DNA of 64,000 nt from positions 124,001 through 188,000 of the forward strand of contig JABLXY010000002.1 of the NCBI GenBank assembly GCA_013177795.1, in the 5' to 3' direction. This DNA comes from Syntrophaceae bacterium. GTDB taxonomy: Bacteria > Desulfobacterota > Syntrophia > Syntrophales > UBA2192. Positions 26,147 to 34,831 of the stretch are shown piece after piece. Position numbers and translations under genes: made by a program. The notes below the pieces were generated by a model, which had not been told where the DNA came from, ran no database searches, and saw nothing but the letters and a program-made list of their open reading frames with translations. Each line of letters opens with the position of its first letter. Position 1 is the first letter of the stretch.

Positions 26147-26779
26147 ATGAACTACAACACCGCAACGGCGGCAGCGGTCACGGGCCTGACGGTCAGGCAG
26201 ATCAGTTACTGGGACAGCTCGCACTTCATCAAGCCTTCCATCAGTGAGGCCGCCGGGTATGGAAGTGCCCGGCTGTACTCCTTCGGGGATCTCGTTCAGT
26301 TGAAAGTTGCCAAGACTCTGAAGGACCAGGGCATCAGCGTGCAGAAGATGAGAAAAGCGGTCAGTTATCTCAAGAAGCACATGCCCGATATCAAGAAACC
26401 TCTTGCCGATCTGAAATTCCTGACGGACGGGAGCTCCATTTTCGTTCTCACCAAGAACGACAGGGAGGTCATAGACACCCTCAACCAGGGACAGGCCGTC
26501 TTGACGGTGGCGGTGGGGAGCATCATCGAGGAACTCAAGGGCCAGGTGCTAACGTTGTCGAAGAAAAGGGCATACGAGGTCAAAGTGGGCAAAAAGAAAT
26601 ATCCCGTCGTGCTTCATGCCGATACCGAAGACGGCGGTTATTGGGTCGAGGCCGCTGACATCCCCGGCTGCGTGTCCCAGGGAGACACGGTGGAAGAGGC
26701 CCTCGGAATGATCAAGGATGCCATTGAGGGATGTCTTGCAGTGCTTTCCGGCAAAAAGAAGGCCAGGAAAGCATTATGA
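26147..26779 (+). CDS. MerR-type HTH regulator fused to a HicB-like antitoxin domain
   Basis: A 210-residue two-part protein. Residues 1-75 are a MerR winged helix (AVTGLTVRQISYWDSSHFIKPS; ARLYSFGDLVQLKVAKTLKDQGIS), and about 85-140 are the linker domain seen in MerR-type antitoxin regulators (LTDGSSIFVLT). Residues about 142-205 are a HicB-type half-RNase-H fold (YPVVLHADTEDGGYWVEA, DIPGCVSQGDTVEEAL). HicB proteins bind the HicA mRNA interferase and usually carry their own C-terminal RHH or HTH; here the DNA-binding part is MerR and N-terminal. The stop overlaps the hicA ATG (ATGA). Confidence 0.85.
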   Translation: MNYNTATAAAVTGLTVRQISYWDSSHFIKPSISEAAGYGSARLYSFGDLVQLKVAKTLKDQGISVQKMRKAVSYLKKHMPDIKKPLADLKFLTDGSSIFVLTKNDREVIDTLNQGQAVLTVAVGSIIEELKGQVLTLSKKRAYEVKVGKKKYPVVLHADTEDGGYWVEAADIPGCVSQGDTVEEALGMIKDAIEGCLAVLSGKKKARKAL

Positions 26780-27002
26780 GCGGGCTCAACAACCTCAGAC
26801 CCCAGAGAGTCGTCAAGGCATTCGAGAGGGCTGGCTGGCGGATTGAGAGGACGACGGGCAGCCATGTGATCCTGTCAAAGCCGGGCAGTTCTTATATTCT
26901 ATTCCCGTTCACAAGGGGAAGCCGATCAAGCAGGGACTCATCCGCCATCTAATCTCCGTTGCCGGGCTTTCGGTGGACGAATTTCTGGGGCTGTATCACT
27001 AG
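26776..27002 (+). pseudogene. hicA: HicA-type toxin with a single frameshift
   Basis: From ATG 26776 the frame reads a good HicA start (RPQRVVKAFERAGWRIERTT, then GSHVILSKPGSSYI with the catalytic His). It then leaves register near 26898 and runs out at 26952. In the frame two positions on, the family C-terminus continues (PVHKGKPIKQGLIRHLISVA, then GLSVDEFLGLY) to a TAG at 27000-27002. One missing base near 26898 explains this. It is either an inactivating deletion, a sequencing error or an unusual recoding site; no slippery heptamer is obvious. Confidence 0.8.
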
Positions 27003-27062
27003 AAGATTGAAATCATGAACAAAAATGGCGCAACCCGATCCGGATTGCGCCATATGTTTTCA

Positions 27063-27149
27063 TGGTGCCGAAGCCGGGATTTGAACCCGGACAGGCCTAC
27101 GCCCACTAGACCCTGAACCTAGCGCGTCTACCAATTCCGCCACTTCGGC
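27063..27149 (-). tRNA. tRNA-Leu (anticodon CAG)
   Basis: Minus-strand cloverleaf: acceptor GCCGAAG / CTTCGGC, D-arm GCGGAATTGGTAGACGC, anticodon stem-loop CTAGG-TTCAGGG-TCTAG with CAG in the loop, a long variable arm as expected for tRNA-Leu, T-arm CCGGGTTCAAATCCCGG, discriminator A and encoded CCA (27063-27065). It borders the AT-richer hicBA island. Confidence 0.96.
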
Positions 27150-27298
27150 ACGCCTGAAAGAGGCCTAAATCTATAATGATCCCCGAAATCTTGTCAAGCA
27201 AAAACAGGCTTGATATAAGAGGCCTACGTGATATGGTACGCATCTGGCGCGCCCTCGGGGCATGCCCGGAATCACGCTTGGGAGAGGCGGACGCGTTC

Positions 27299-28243
27299 AT
27301 GGATGTCATCAGGGGCCTGGAGAAGATCCCCGCAAAATACGAGTGCTCCGTCGTGACGATCGGCAACTTCGACGGGATCCATCTCGCGCACCAGGGGCTC
27401 CTGCGGAGGGTCGTTGCAGAGGCCGCCGAAAGGAAGTGCAGCGGCGTCGTGCTGACCTTTGAGCCCCATCCCCAGAAGGTCCTGCACCCCGAGCGCCGCC
27501 CCTTCTACCTCCTCACGACGCTCGAGGAGAAGCTCAGGCTCATCGAAGGCCTGGGCATCGACGCGGTCATCCTCATCGAGTTCACCCCGGAGTTCGCAAA
27601 GACCAGCGCCGAGCGCTTCGTCCAAAGCATTCTCTGGGACCGGCTCCACCTCGTCAAACTCGTCATCGGCCACGACACGGCCTTCGGAAACCGAAAGACG
27701 GGCAACGAGGCGTTCCTGCGGGCCATGGGCCAGAGGCTGGGGTTCGACGTGGAGGCCATCGAGGGCGTGCAGGTCGAGGGCGTCCTCGTGAGCAGCACCA
27801 GCATCCGGAACGCCCTGCTGGAAGGGGACGTGCGCCGCGCCAGGCAGCTCCTGGGCAGGCCGTACAATTTGAGCGGCTCCGTCGTGAAGGGCTACAGGAG
27901 GGGCTCCGACATCGGTGTCCCGACGGCGAACATCGCCTCGGAGAAGGAGCTCATACCGGCCCAGGGGGTGTACGCCGTCACGGCCATGCTCGAGGGCAGG
28001 CGGCACCCCGGTGTCTTGAACATCGGCTACAGCCCCACCTTCGGCGACAACCGGCTGACCGTGGAGGTGCACCTGCTGGATTTTCCGCGGGAGGAGCTGT
28101 ACGGGAAACCGATCGAGGTCTTCTTCATCGAGCGGATCCGGGACGAGATGAAGTTCGAAAGCCCCCAGGAGCTGGTCAGGCAGATCGGCCGAGACATCGA
28201 CCGGGCCAGGGAACTCCTGAGGCCGCATCTCACGGAGTCCTGA
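27299..28243 (+). CDS. ribF: Bifunctional riboflavin kinase/FMN adenylyltransferase
   Basis: Makes FMN and FAD from riboflavin. The 314-residue protein has the N-terminal nucleotidyltransferase domain (TIGNFDGIHLAHQGLLRR, about 20-37; GHDTAFGNRKTGN; SSTSIRNALLEGD) and the C-terminal riboflavin kinase domain (KGYRRGSDIGVPTANI; GVYAV). ATG 27299 fits the family start; the 27176 frame start reads into the tRNA spacer. Riboflavin itself is made by the ribE/ribBA/ribH genes at 55718-58197. Confidence 0.94.
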   Translation: MDVIRGLEKIPAKYECSVVTIGNFDGIHLAHQGLLRRVVAEAAERKCSGVVLTFEPHPQKVLHPERRPFYLLTTLEEKLRLIEGLGIDAVILIEFTPEFAKTSAERFVQSILWDRLHLVKLVIGHDTAFGNRKTGNEAFLRAMGQRLGFDVEAIEGVQVEGVLVSSTSIRNALLEGDVRRARQLLGRPYNLSGSVVKGYRRGSDIGVPTANIASEKELIPAQGVYAVTAMLEGRRHPGVLNIGYSPTFGDNRLTVEVHLLDFPREELYGKPIEVFFIERIRDEMKFESPQELVRQIGRDIDRARELLRPHLTES

Positions 28244-28269
28244 CGTTTCCGCCACACGGAGTGCCGCGC

Positions 28270-29109
28270 ATGGTCATCAAAATCTGGGGTGCCCGGGGAT
28301 CCATTCCCGTCTGCGGCCAGGAGTACGTCCGCTACGGCGGCGACACCACCTGCATCGAGATCCGGACGAAGAACGGCCGCGTCATCGTCGTCGACGCCGG
28401 CACGGGGATCCGGAGGCTGGGCAAGTCGCTCCTGGCCGAGGGGCTGACGGAGTACGATCTCATCTTCACCCATGCCCACTGGGACCATGTGATCGGCTTC
28501 CCCTTCTTCCGGCCCCTGTACTCCGGGAAGACCCGCCTGCGCATCCACGGCTGCCCCTTCGCGGAGGAGTTCGTCCGGGCCATGCTGGGCCGGATGATGT
28601 CCCCGCCCAACTTCCCGGTCAACTACGGGGACCTGAAGGCGCGCATAGAGTACACCGAGGGGTGTCCCGAGGCGTTTGAGATCGACTCGGTCACCATCTG
28701 CCCCATCGACGTCAGCCACCCCGGCGGGGGCAAGGGGTATGCCTTCGTCGAGGGCGGCAGGCGTTTCGTCTTCATGACGGACCACGAGCTGGGCCATCCG
28801 CACCCCGGCGGCCTGCCCTACGAGAAATACGTGCAATTCTGCGCCGGCGCCGACCTGCTCGTGCACGACGCCGAGTTCACCGGAGAGGAGTACGAGCGGC
28901 ACCGCGGCTGGGGGCACTCCTCCTACCTCGACGCCCTGAGCCTGGCGATGGATGCCGGGGCCAGGCAGTTCGCCCTGTTCCACATCAACCAGGACCGCAC
29001 CGACCGGGCGATGGACAAGGTGGTGGAGCACTGCCGGCGCATCGTCCGGGACGCAAACCGCCAGGTGGGGATACTGGGGGCCTGCTGCGACATGACCTTC
29101 CAGTTGTAA
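28270..29109 (+). CDS. Metallo-beta-lactamase-fold hydrolase
   Basis: A 279-residue MBL-fold protein of the phosphodiesterase/ribonuclease Z-like group: IWGARGSIPV at the start, the metal motif FTHAHWDHVIGFPFF (THxHxDH, about 68-82), VSHPGGGKGY, FMTDHELG and the late WGHSSYLDAL. These proteins hydrolyse cyclic nucleotides or related phosphodiesters; the substrate is unknown. GGAG lies 9 nt before ATG 28270, with GTG 28261 as alternative. Confidence 0.82.
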   Translation: MVIKIWGARGSIPVCGQEYVRYGGDTTCIEIRTKNGRVIVVDAGTGIRRLGKSLLAEGLTEYDLIFTHAHWDHVIGFPFFRPLYSGKTRLRIHGCPFAEEFVRAMLGRMMSPPNFPVNYGDLKARIEYTEGCPEAFEIDSVTICPIDVSHPGGGKGYAFVEGGRRFVFMTDHELGHPHPGGLPYEKYVQFCAGADLLVHDAEFTGEEYERHRGWGHSSYLDALSLAMDAGARQFALFHINQDRTDRAMDKVVEHCRRIVRDANRQVGILGACCDMTFQL

Positions 29110-29142
29110 GGGCGGTGACCGGCGGCATCCGCAATAGAGAAT

Positions 29143-29251
29143 TGTTGAAGTTGGGAAGTTGAGAAGTTTTGAAGCTTGGGAAGGCTCAAAGCCACTCTCA
29201 CCGTTTCCGCTTCTCCGAGCTTCATAACTTCATAGCTTCCTAACTTCCATC
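29143..29251 (+). repeat. Convergent octamer arrays forming a long imperfect hairpin
   Basis: Five units of consensus TTGRGAAG (29143-29183) face five units of consensus CTTCNTAA (29210-29251). The arms pair well: 29154-29166 matches the complement of 29236-29248 at 11 of 13 positions. The centre has its own small stem, GGCT-CAA-AGCC. It occupies most of the gap between the MBL gene and nfi. Confidence 0.75.
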
Positions 29252-29338
29252 TTTTCAGGGCGCCTTGCATCTGCACCCTTTTGACCAGCCTCGAGGAACT
29301 CCTTCGAGTTTGGCTTTCCTTGCAATCTGGACTGAGCT

Positions 29339-30025
29339 TTGAAATTTCGCCAACTGCACCCCTGGAACGTCGATTACAAGGCGGCGGTGGCCATGCAGGC
29401 CGAGCTGCGTGAACGGCTCATCCTGGAAGACGGGATTTCCGGGGATATCCGCCTCGTCGCCGGGGCCGACGTCTCCTGCGCGAGGGGTGACGACCGGGTC
29501 TTTGCGGCTGTCGTGCTCCTGGACGCCGAGAGCCTGGAGGTCGTGGAGGAGGCCGTGTACTGCGGCCGCACGCCGTTTCCCTACATCCCGGGCCTGCTCT
29601 CCTTCCGCGAGGGGCCTGCCCTGCTGCGGGCCTTCGGCCGGCTGCGGAACCGGCCCGATGCAGTCCTCTTCGACGGGCAGGGAATCGCCCACCCCCGGGG
29701 ATTCGGGCTGGCGGCCCACCTGGGGCTGATCCTGGACGTGCCGGCCGTCGGCTGCGCCAAGACACGGCTCATCGGCTCGCACGGGGAGCCGGGCCCGATG
29801 CGGGGGCAGTCTTCGCCGCTCGTGCACGACGGAAGGGTCATCGGAGCCGTCCTGCGGACGAGGGACCGCGTGAAGCCGGTCTTCGTCTCCCAGGGGCACC
29901 GGGTGAGCCTCGAGGGGGCCGTGGAGATCGTCCTGCGCTGTGCGCGGCGCTACCGCATCCCGGAGCCCATCCGCCGCGCGCACATGCTGGTGAACAGAAT
30001 CAGACGGCAGGCGGGTGACGCGTGA
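29339..30025 (+). CDS. nfi: Endonuclease V
   Basis: Cleaves DNA (and RNA) near deoxyinosine to start alternative excision repair. The 228-residue protein has the catalytic Asp in LVAGADVSCA (about 44), Glu in the VVEEAVYCGRTPFPYIPGLL block, DGQGIAHPRGFG with catalytic Asp (about 112) and the late VSQGHRVSLEGAVE. The start is a TTG at 29339, 88 nt after the octamer array; no better start is in frame. Confidence 0.92.
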   Translation: MKFRQLHPWNVDYKAAVAMQAELRERLILEDGISGDIRLVAGADVSCARGDDRVFAAVVLLDAESLEVVEEAVYCGRTPFPYIPGLLSFREGPALLRAFGRLRNRPDAVLFDGQGIAHPRGFGLAAHLGLILDVPAVGCAKTRLIGSHGEPGPMRGQSSPLVHDGRVIGAVLRTRDRVKPVFVSQGHRVSLEGAVEIVLRCARRYRIPEPIRRAHMLVNRIRRQAGDA

Positions 30026-30069
30026 CGGGATTGAACGGAAGGGGCCGACCCGTTTTCGCCTTCAATGCT

Positions 30070-30090
30070 GAGCCTGGTGCCTGGCGCCTA
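30070..30090 (+). repeat. Short heptamer array at the DUF3047 stop
   Basis: Three units (GAGCCTG, GTGCCTG, GCGCCTA) of consensus GYGCCTG in the gap between convergent genes. The last unit contains the DUF3047 stop codon (complement of CTA, 30088-30090). No complementary arm is seen nearby. Confidence 0.5.
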
Positions 30091-30864
30091 GTTTTTCGAG
30101 AAGTAGGCGTCGCAGAACAGGCTCTCGGCCTGGGTCTTCGTGTTGTGGGCGTTGATGAAGAACGTGACGCCGACCACCTCGGGGGGCTCGCCGCCGTTGA
30201 TGTCCTTGAAGAGCCTGCGGTAGTCCTCGTAGATGTTGCGCTTCTCCGTGACCCACTGGCCGAGCCTGTCGGTCTTGTTCCGCAGCACGACGTAGCGGAC
30301 GCGCCCGGCGAGCGGGTGGGGGCTTGTGGCGGTCGTCCCCTTCGGGCACTCCGTGTCCCAGATGTATCCCAGCAGGGGCGCCGTGAGGGCGTGGGGGATC
30401 CCCGTGGGCGTGAAGACCACGTAGACCTGGGCGGCCTGGTCGTCGGTGGCCCGCCTGCGGATGTCCGCCCCGTCCGGCAGGCGGACGGCGGCCCACTTCC
30501 AGTTCAGGTACGGGAACTCCTTCGGGTTGACCTTCATCTGGCGGCTGATCCCGAAGGAGGACTCCCCGTCGCTTGCCAGGTGCAGGCAGTACTGCCCCTG
30601 CCGGGAGGAGGCCTCCGCCTCGCCCGGCCCGAAGGAACCGCGCTTGCGGGCAGGATGGAGGCCCGCCAGATCCAGCCTCTCGATGCGGATGTTCGGCCTG
30701 CCGTGGCGCAGTTCGAGGTTCCACCCCGGGGGAACGCCGTTTTCGAGGGCCGACGAGGTGAACGTCGTGATGGGGATGCGCTCGGCGGCGCCCGCCGCGT
30801 CGCCGTTCGCAAACGCAACAATGGCTGCAAGGGACAGCCAGGAGAGCAGTCGGATTCTTCTCAA
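30088..30864 (-). CDS. DUF3047-family periplasmic protein
   Basis: A 258-residue protein with a Sec signal peptide (RRIRLLSWLSLAAIVAFANG, cleavage near AGA). The mature part carries the DUF3047 pattern: LHLASDGESSFGISRQM, FPYLNWKWAAVRLPDGADIR, DDQAAQVYVVF, YIWDTECPKGT and FFINAHNTKTQAES. The jelly-roll-like sequence suggests ligand binding, but the function is unknown. It lies 4 nt after pyrE and shares its transcript. Confidence 0.84.
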   Translation of the reverse strand: MRRIRLLSWLSLAAIVAFANGDAAGAAERIPITTFTSSALENGVPPGWNLELRHGRPNIRIERLDLAGLHPARKRGSFGPGEAEASSRQGQYCLHLASDGESSFGISRQMKVNPKEFPYLNWKWAAVRLPDGADIRRRATDDQAAQVYVVFTPTGIPHALTAPLLGYIWDTECPKGTTATSPHPLAGRVRYVVLRNKTDRLGQWVTEKRNIYEDYRRLFKDINGGEPPEVVGVTFFINAHNTKTQAESLFCDAYFSKN

Positions 30865-30868
30865 GAGG

Positions 30869-31447
30869 TCAACCTGCCTTGCCGCTGTAGTAGGCCATGA
30901 CTTCCGTCCTCGTCAGCACGGCCCTGACATCGCTGACCTCTTTTTCGATGTTTTCCCTGCCGCCCTCCTCGCGGTCGATGAGGGCGATGACCCGCCTGAC
31001 GTTGAGCCCCGCCTCGCGGGCGGCCGCAATGGCCGCAAGCGTGGAGCCGCCGGTGGTGATGACGTCGTCGAGGATGACGACGCTCTCCCCCGCCTTGACG
31101 TTCCCCTCGATCCGGCTCTTCGTCCCGTGGTCCTTGGTTTCCTTGCGCACGATGAAGGACTTGACGGGCCTGCCGCGCTGGAAGGAGATGACCGACAGCG
31201 CATTGGCCATCGGGTCGGCCCCCAGCGTAAGCCCGCCTGCCGCCGTCACGTCGAGGTCCCCGATCATGTCGAAGAGGAGATGCCCGATGAGGTTCATCCC
31301 CTCCGGGTCGAGGGTCGTGGGCTTGCAGTTGAAGTAATAGTTGCTCTTCCTCCCCGAGGCCAGGGTGAAGGGAGGATTGTCGCTGTATTTGAAAGACTTC
31401 TCCAAGATGACCCTGGCGAGTCTCTCCTTCATCGCGGCGTGGTCCAT
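30869..31447 (-). CDS. pyrE: Orotate phosphoribosyltransferase
   Basis: Converts orotate and PRPP to OMP in pyrimidine synthesis. The 192-residue protein has FTLASGRKSNYYFNCK near residue 28 and the PRPP loop VVILDDVITTGGST (about 124). ATG 31447 has AGGAG 7 nt upstream; the in-frame start at 31513 adds a leader foreign to the family. Confidence 0.93.
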   Translation of the reverse strand: MDHAAMKERLARVILEKSFKYSDNPPFTLASGRKSNYYFNCKPTTLDPEGMNLIGHLLFDMIGDLDVTAAGGLTLGADPMANALSVISFQRGRPVKSFIVRKETKDHGTKSRIEGNVKAGESVVILDDVITTGGSTLAAIAAAREAGLNVRRVIALIDREEGGRENIEKEVSDVRAVLTRTEVMAYYSGKAG

Positions 31448-31751
31448 CGAATGCTCCTGTGCTTGACGCCTTCTGCGCCCGGGTTCGATCGCGTTCCCAA
31501 ACGCGGCGGACACTATACACCAATCTGAGGCTTATCGCAAAAGTCTTCCAGTCCCCCAGCTCCCCTTTGCAAATTCCAGGGGTCATGCCCACGAAGCCTG
31601 TCCTCGCGAAGGCGGGGAGCGGGCGTCCGGAACGTATTGACAATCCTGGATTCCGCATCGCGCTGCGCTTGTGCGGAATGACAGGATCGGGATGACGACA
31701 CGGTTCCAAAAGGGGACGGAAGGGAACCTTCACTTCTTTTCCGCCAGGTGT
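31448..31751. other. Intergenic region between pyrE and metH
   Basis: About 300 nt without a gene. It holds the leader of pyrE and a REP-like hairpin at 31644-31685. It also carries fragments of the type CCTGTCCTCGCGAAGGCGGG seen in dispersed proteobacterial repeats. The short open frames here show no family features. Confidence 0.6.
31644..31685. repeat. REP-like palindrome
   Basis: TCCTG-G-ATTCCGCA (31644-31657) pairs with TGCGGAAT-GA-CAGGA (31672-31685) around a GC-rich loop. Stems of this type (GATTCC..GGAATGACAGG) are dispersed repeats in many proteobacterial genomes. Confidence 0.65.
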
Positions 31752-34154
31752 TCAGCGGATCAGCCCCTCGACGACGCGCACCGCCTCGACCCCGTCGCGG
31801 GCGTACGCGGCACCGATCGAGTCGGCGTAGGCCCGGGTCACCACGGCGCCGCCGACGAGGAAGGGACACTGCTGGCCCTGCCTTCGGGCCAGCTCGATGA
31901 CCTCCTGCATCCGGGTCATGGTGGTCGTCATGAGGGCCGAGAGGCCCACCACGTGCGGCCGGTGCCTTTCGATCTCCCGGACGATCCGCTCGGAGGCCAC
32001 GTCCTTGCCCAGGTCGACGACCCGGTAGCCGTGGTTGCGCAGCATGAGGGCGACGATGTTCTTGCCGATGTCGTGGATGTCGCCCTTGACCGTGGCGATG
32101 AGGACCGTCCCCCGGCCGGCCGCCTCCCGTGAGGCCTCCCGCAGGAAGGGCTCGAGGGCCTCCATGCCGATCTTCATCGTCTCGCCGCTCGCGATGAGCT
32201 GCGGCAGGAAGTACTCCTTGCGGCCGAACCGCTCGCCCACCTCGACGATGGCCGGGATCATGATTTCCCGGGCGAGCGCCGCCGCGTCCATCCCCGCCTT
32301 GAGGCAATCGGTCACGAGGCCGCCCACGGCCTCCCGGTTCCCCTCCAGGATCGCGTCCCGGAGCCTCTGCCCGGGCGGCAGGGGCTCAGCGGGCGCGCAT
32401 CTCGCCGCCGCGCCCCTCCCGGCGCAGTGGGCGATCCAGCCCGCCGCGTCGCGGTCCCGGCCGCCGAGGACGTCGGCCGCCTTCTTGACGAACATGAGCT
32501 CTTCGCTCGCGGGGTTGGCGATGGCCGCCGTGAGGCCCGACGCGGAGGCCATGGCCAGGAAGGCCGCGTTCACCCACCGGCGCTCCGGCAGGCCGAAGGA
32601 GACATTCGAGAGACCCACCACCGTGCGGGTCCCGAAGGACTCCGACGCCCAGCGGACGGTGCGCAGCGTCTCCCGGGGGGCGTCCGGGTTCGAGGCGGCC
32701 GTCATGACGACGCCGTCCACGAGGACGTCATCGCGCGTGAAGCCGTGCCTGCGCGCCTCGCGCGCGACGGCGCGCACCACGTCGGCGCGCCCCTCGGCCG
32801 TCTCGGGGATGCCCCTGTCGGTCAGCGGCAGCAGGATGAACATGGCCCCGTACTTCGCCGCCACGGGCAGGAGCCTCCTGAGCTTTTCCGTCTCCCCCGA
32901 GATGGAGTTGATGAGCGCCCGGCCCGGGTAGACGCGCAGGGCCCTCTCGATGGGCTCCGGCTTGGCCGAGTCGATGACGAGGGGCAGCTCCGTCGCGGCC
33001 GCCAACATCAGCACGACGTCTCGCATGGCCGCTTCCTGGTCGATGCCGGGGACCCCGACGTTGACGTCCAGCAGGTCGGCGCCGGCCGCCTCCTGGTCGC
33101 GGGCCATCTGGCGCACGAGCGCCGTTTTGCCCTCCCGGAGCTCCTCCTGGAGGGCCTTCTTCCCCGTCGGGTTGATGCCCTCGCCGATGACGACAAGCGG
33201 CCTCCCCGGATCGAGGACGACCGTCCTGCGGGCCGAGCTGAGGGCGGCGAGCGACTTGCGCAGGGGGAGGGGCGCTTTCTTCCGGGACACGGCCTTTCTC
33301 AGGGCCGCCACGTGCGTCGGCGTCGTCCCGCAGCAGCCGCCCAGGATTGCCGCGCCCGCGCCGACGAGGGCCCCCGCGCGCCGGGCGAACTCGGCGCCGT
33401 CCATGTCGTAGACGGTGAGACCGCCCGATGAGCGGGGCAGCCCGGCATTGGGCTTTGCGATCAGCGGCACCTTCGCGTACGGGCGCATCGCCGCGATGAA
33501 GCGCGCCATGTCGTCGGGACCCGTGGAGCAGTTGCACCCCACGGCCCCGGCGCCGAGGGCCTGCAGGGTGACGAGCGCCGTCAGGGGGTCCGTCCCGTTG
33601 AGCGTCCGGCCGTCGCGCTCGAAGGTCATGGTGACCATCGTGAAGAGGTCGCAGGTCTCCTGCACGGCGATCAGCGCGGCGCGGGCCTCCTGGATGTCCA
33701 TCATCGTCTCGATGACGAAGCCGTCGACGCCGCCCTCGAGCAGCCCCCGGACCTGTTCCTTGAAGACCGAGACGGCCTCCTCGAAGTCGAGATCCCCGAA
33801 GGGCTGGATGAAGCGGCCCGTGGGGCCGATGTCGCCTAGGACCAGCGCCTTGCCCCTCACGGCCTCCCGTGCGGCGAGCGCGAGGCTGCGGTTCACGGCC
33901 GGGACGTCGTGCTCGCCGTACTGGCCGAGCTTGAGGCGGTTCGCCCCGAAGGTGCAGGTGTAGACCGCGTCGGAGCCCGCCCGGGCGTAGTCGCGGTGTA
34001 CGCCCGCGATCACCCCGGGGTTTTCGAGGCACCACAGCTCCGGCGAGACCCCTGGGGGCATCCCCCGCTTCTGAAGCTCCGTGCCCGTGGCCCCGTCGAG
34101 GATCAGGGGCCGCCTCTCCAGGATGTCGAGAAATTTCCGCTGTCCCTTCGCCAT
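31752..34154 (-). CDS. metH: Cobalamin-dependent methionine synthase, core without activation domain
   Basis: An 800-residue MetH core. It has a homocysteine S-methyltransferase domain (ILDGATGTELQKRG at about 18; zinc Cys in GCNCSTG and ILGGCCGTTP), a pterin-binding domain (about 320-560; IGEGINPTGKK, DLLDVNVGVPG), a B12 cap domain, and a B12-binding domain with GDIHDIGKNIV (DxHxxG, about 696). It ends near residue 800, where E. coli MetH (about 1,230 aa) continues into the AdoMet-binding activation domain. The missing domain is encoded by the adjacent upstream gene on the same strand. Confidence 0.94.
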   Translation of the reverse strand: MAKGQRKFLDILERRPLILDGATGTELQKRGMPPGVSPELWCLENPGVIAGVHRDYARAGSDAVYTCTFGANRLKLGQYGEHDVPAVNRSLALAAREAVRGKALVLGDIGPTGRFIQPFGDLDFEEAVSVFKEQVRGLLEGGVDGFVIETMMDIQEARAALIAVQETCDLFTMVTMTFERDGRTLNGTDPLTALVTLQALGAGAVGCNCSTGPDDMARFIAAMRPYAKVPLIAKPNAGLPRSSGGLTVYDMDGAEFARRAGALVGAGAAILGGCCGTTPTHVAALRKAVSRKKAPLPLRKSLAALSSARRTVVLDPGRPLVVIGEGINPTGKKALQEELREGKTALVRQMARDQEAAGADLLDVNVGVPGIDQEAAMRDVVLMLAAATELPLVIDSAKPEPIERALRVYPGRALINSISGETEKLRRLLPVAAKYGAMFILLPLTDRGIPETAEGRADVVRAVAREARRHGFTRDDVLVDGVVMTAASNPDAPRETLRTVRWASESFGTRTVVGLSNVSFGLPERRWVNAAFLAMASASGLTAAIANPASEELMFVKKAADVLGGRDRDAAGWIAHCAGRGAAARCAPAEPLPPGQRLRDAILEGNREAVGGLVTDCLKAGMDAAALAREIMIPAIVEVGERFGRKEYFLPQLIASGETMKIGMEALEPFLREASREAAGRGTVLIATVKGDIHDIGKNIVALMLRNHGYRVVDLGKDVASERIVREIERHRPHVVGLSALMTTTMTRMQEVIELARRQGQQCPFLVGGAVVTRAYADSIGAAYARDGVEAVRVVEGLIR

Positions 34155-34164
34155 GTCCGCTCCC

Positions 34165-34791
34165 TCAGCCGATCGTCTCGACCCCCGCCACGGCCGTGAC
34201 GGACTTCTCGGGCACGAGAACGTAATGCTCCGTCAGCTCGACGCCGAGACGCCCGAGTTCGAGCAGCTCGTGGAAGAGTTTCTGGTTTTCCAGCGCCAGG
34301 TCCCCGTAGCCGCAGGAAAATCGGCTCTTCGTCAGCCGCCGCCCCTCGCGCCTGAGCTCCCGCCCGAAGAAGGTCTCCATCCAGTCCAGGGCGGCGTCGA
34401 CCATCTCGCTGGCCGTGGCGTCGAAGACGACGGCGCGCGTGAGGTTGCCGTGCGCCGTGTCGCGCTGGATGGCCTCGATCACGGCCGGGCCGGCCGTGGC
34501 CCCCAGGAGGATGACTTCCCGCGAGTCCGCCAGCAGGGCGGCCAGCTGGGCACTCTCCAGGATGGAATCGCCGGGAAGCCGGATCCGCCGTGCGTCCTTG
34601 GAGAGGATGGGGAGCCGCCTCGCGGCCCCTTTCAGGGTGATGAGTGCCCGGGCCTGCCCGATCCGGTCGTCCAGGGCCCTGGCCTCATCGGGCCGCATCC
34701 GGGTGCGTCCCTTCCGGAACCCCAGCCTGCGGTAGATCGCCTTGAGCGGCGGCTCGATGGGGATTCGTTCGAAGGTGATCAGCCGGTCCAT
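34165..34791 (-). CDS. Methionine synthase activation-domain protein
   Basis: A 208-residue protein resembling the stand-alone vitamin B12-dependent methionine synthase activation domain family. It has helical RLGFRKGRTRM, then VILLGATAGPAVIEAIQ and the C-terminal SRFSCGYGDLALENQKLF, comparable to the RxxxGY AdoMet site of MetH. It probably reductively re-methylates the cobalamin of the core encoded 10 nt downstream. ATG 34791 is preferred; a longer in-frame start at 34884 would run into the DUF3426 gene. Confidence 0.8.
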   Translation of the reverse strand: MDRLITFERIPIEPPLKAIYRRLGFRKGRTRMRPDEARALDDRIGQARALITLKGAARRLPILSKDARRIRLPGDSILESAQLAALLADSREVILLGATAGPAVIEAIQRDTAHGNLTRAVVFDATASEMVDAALDWMETFFGRELRREGRRLTKSRFSCGYGDLALENQKLFHELLELGRLGVELTEHYVLVPEKSVTAVAGVETIG

Positions 34792-34831
34792 GTCCACAGG
34801 GTCCAGGGTGCGGGGACGGGAGGGGGGCCTT

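Noticed and set aside
31671-32132. Plus-strand 153-codon frame at the metH 3' end
   Set aside because: It overlaps the metH B12-binding domain in antisense and has shadow composition.
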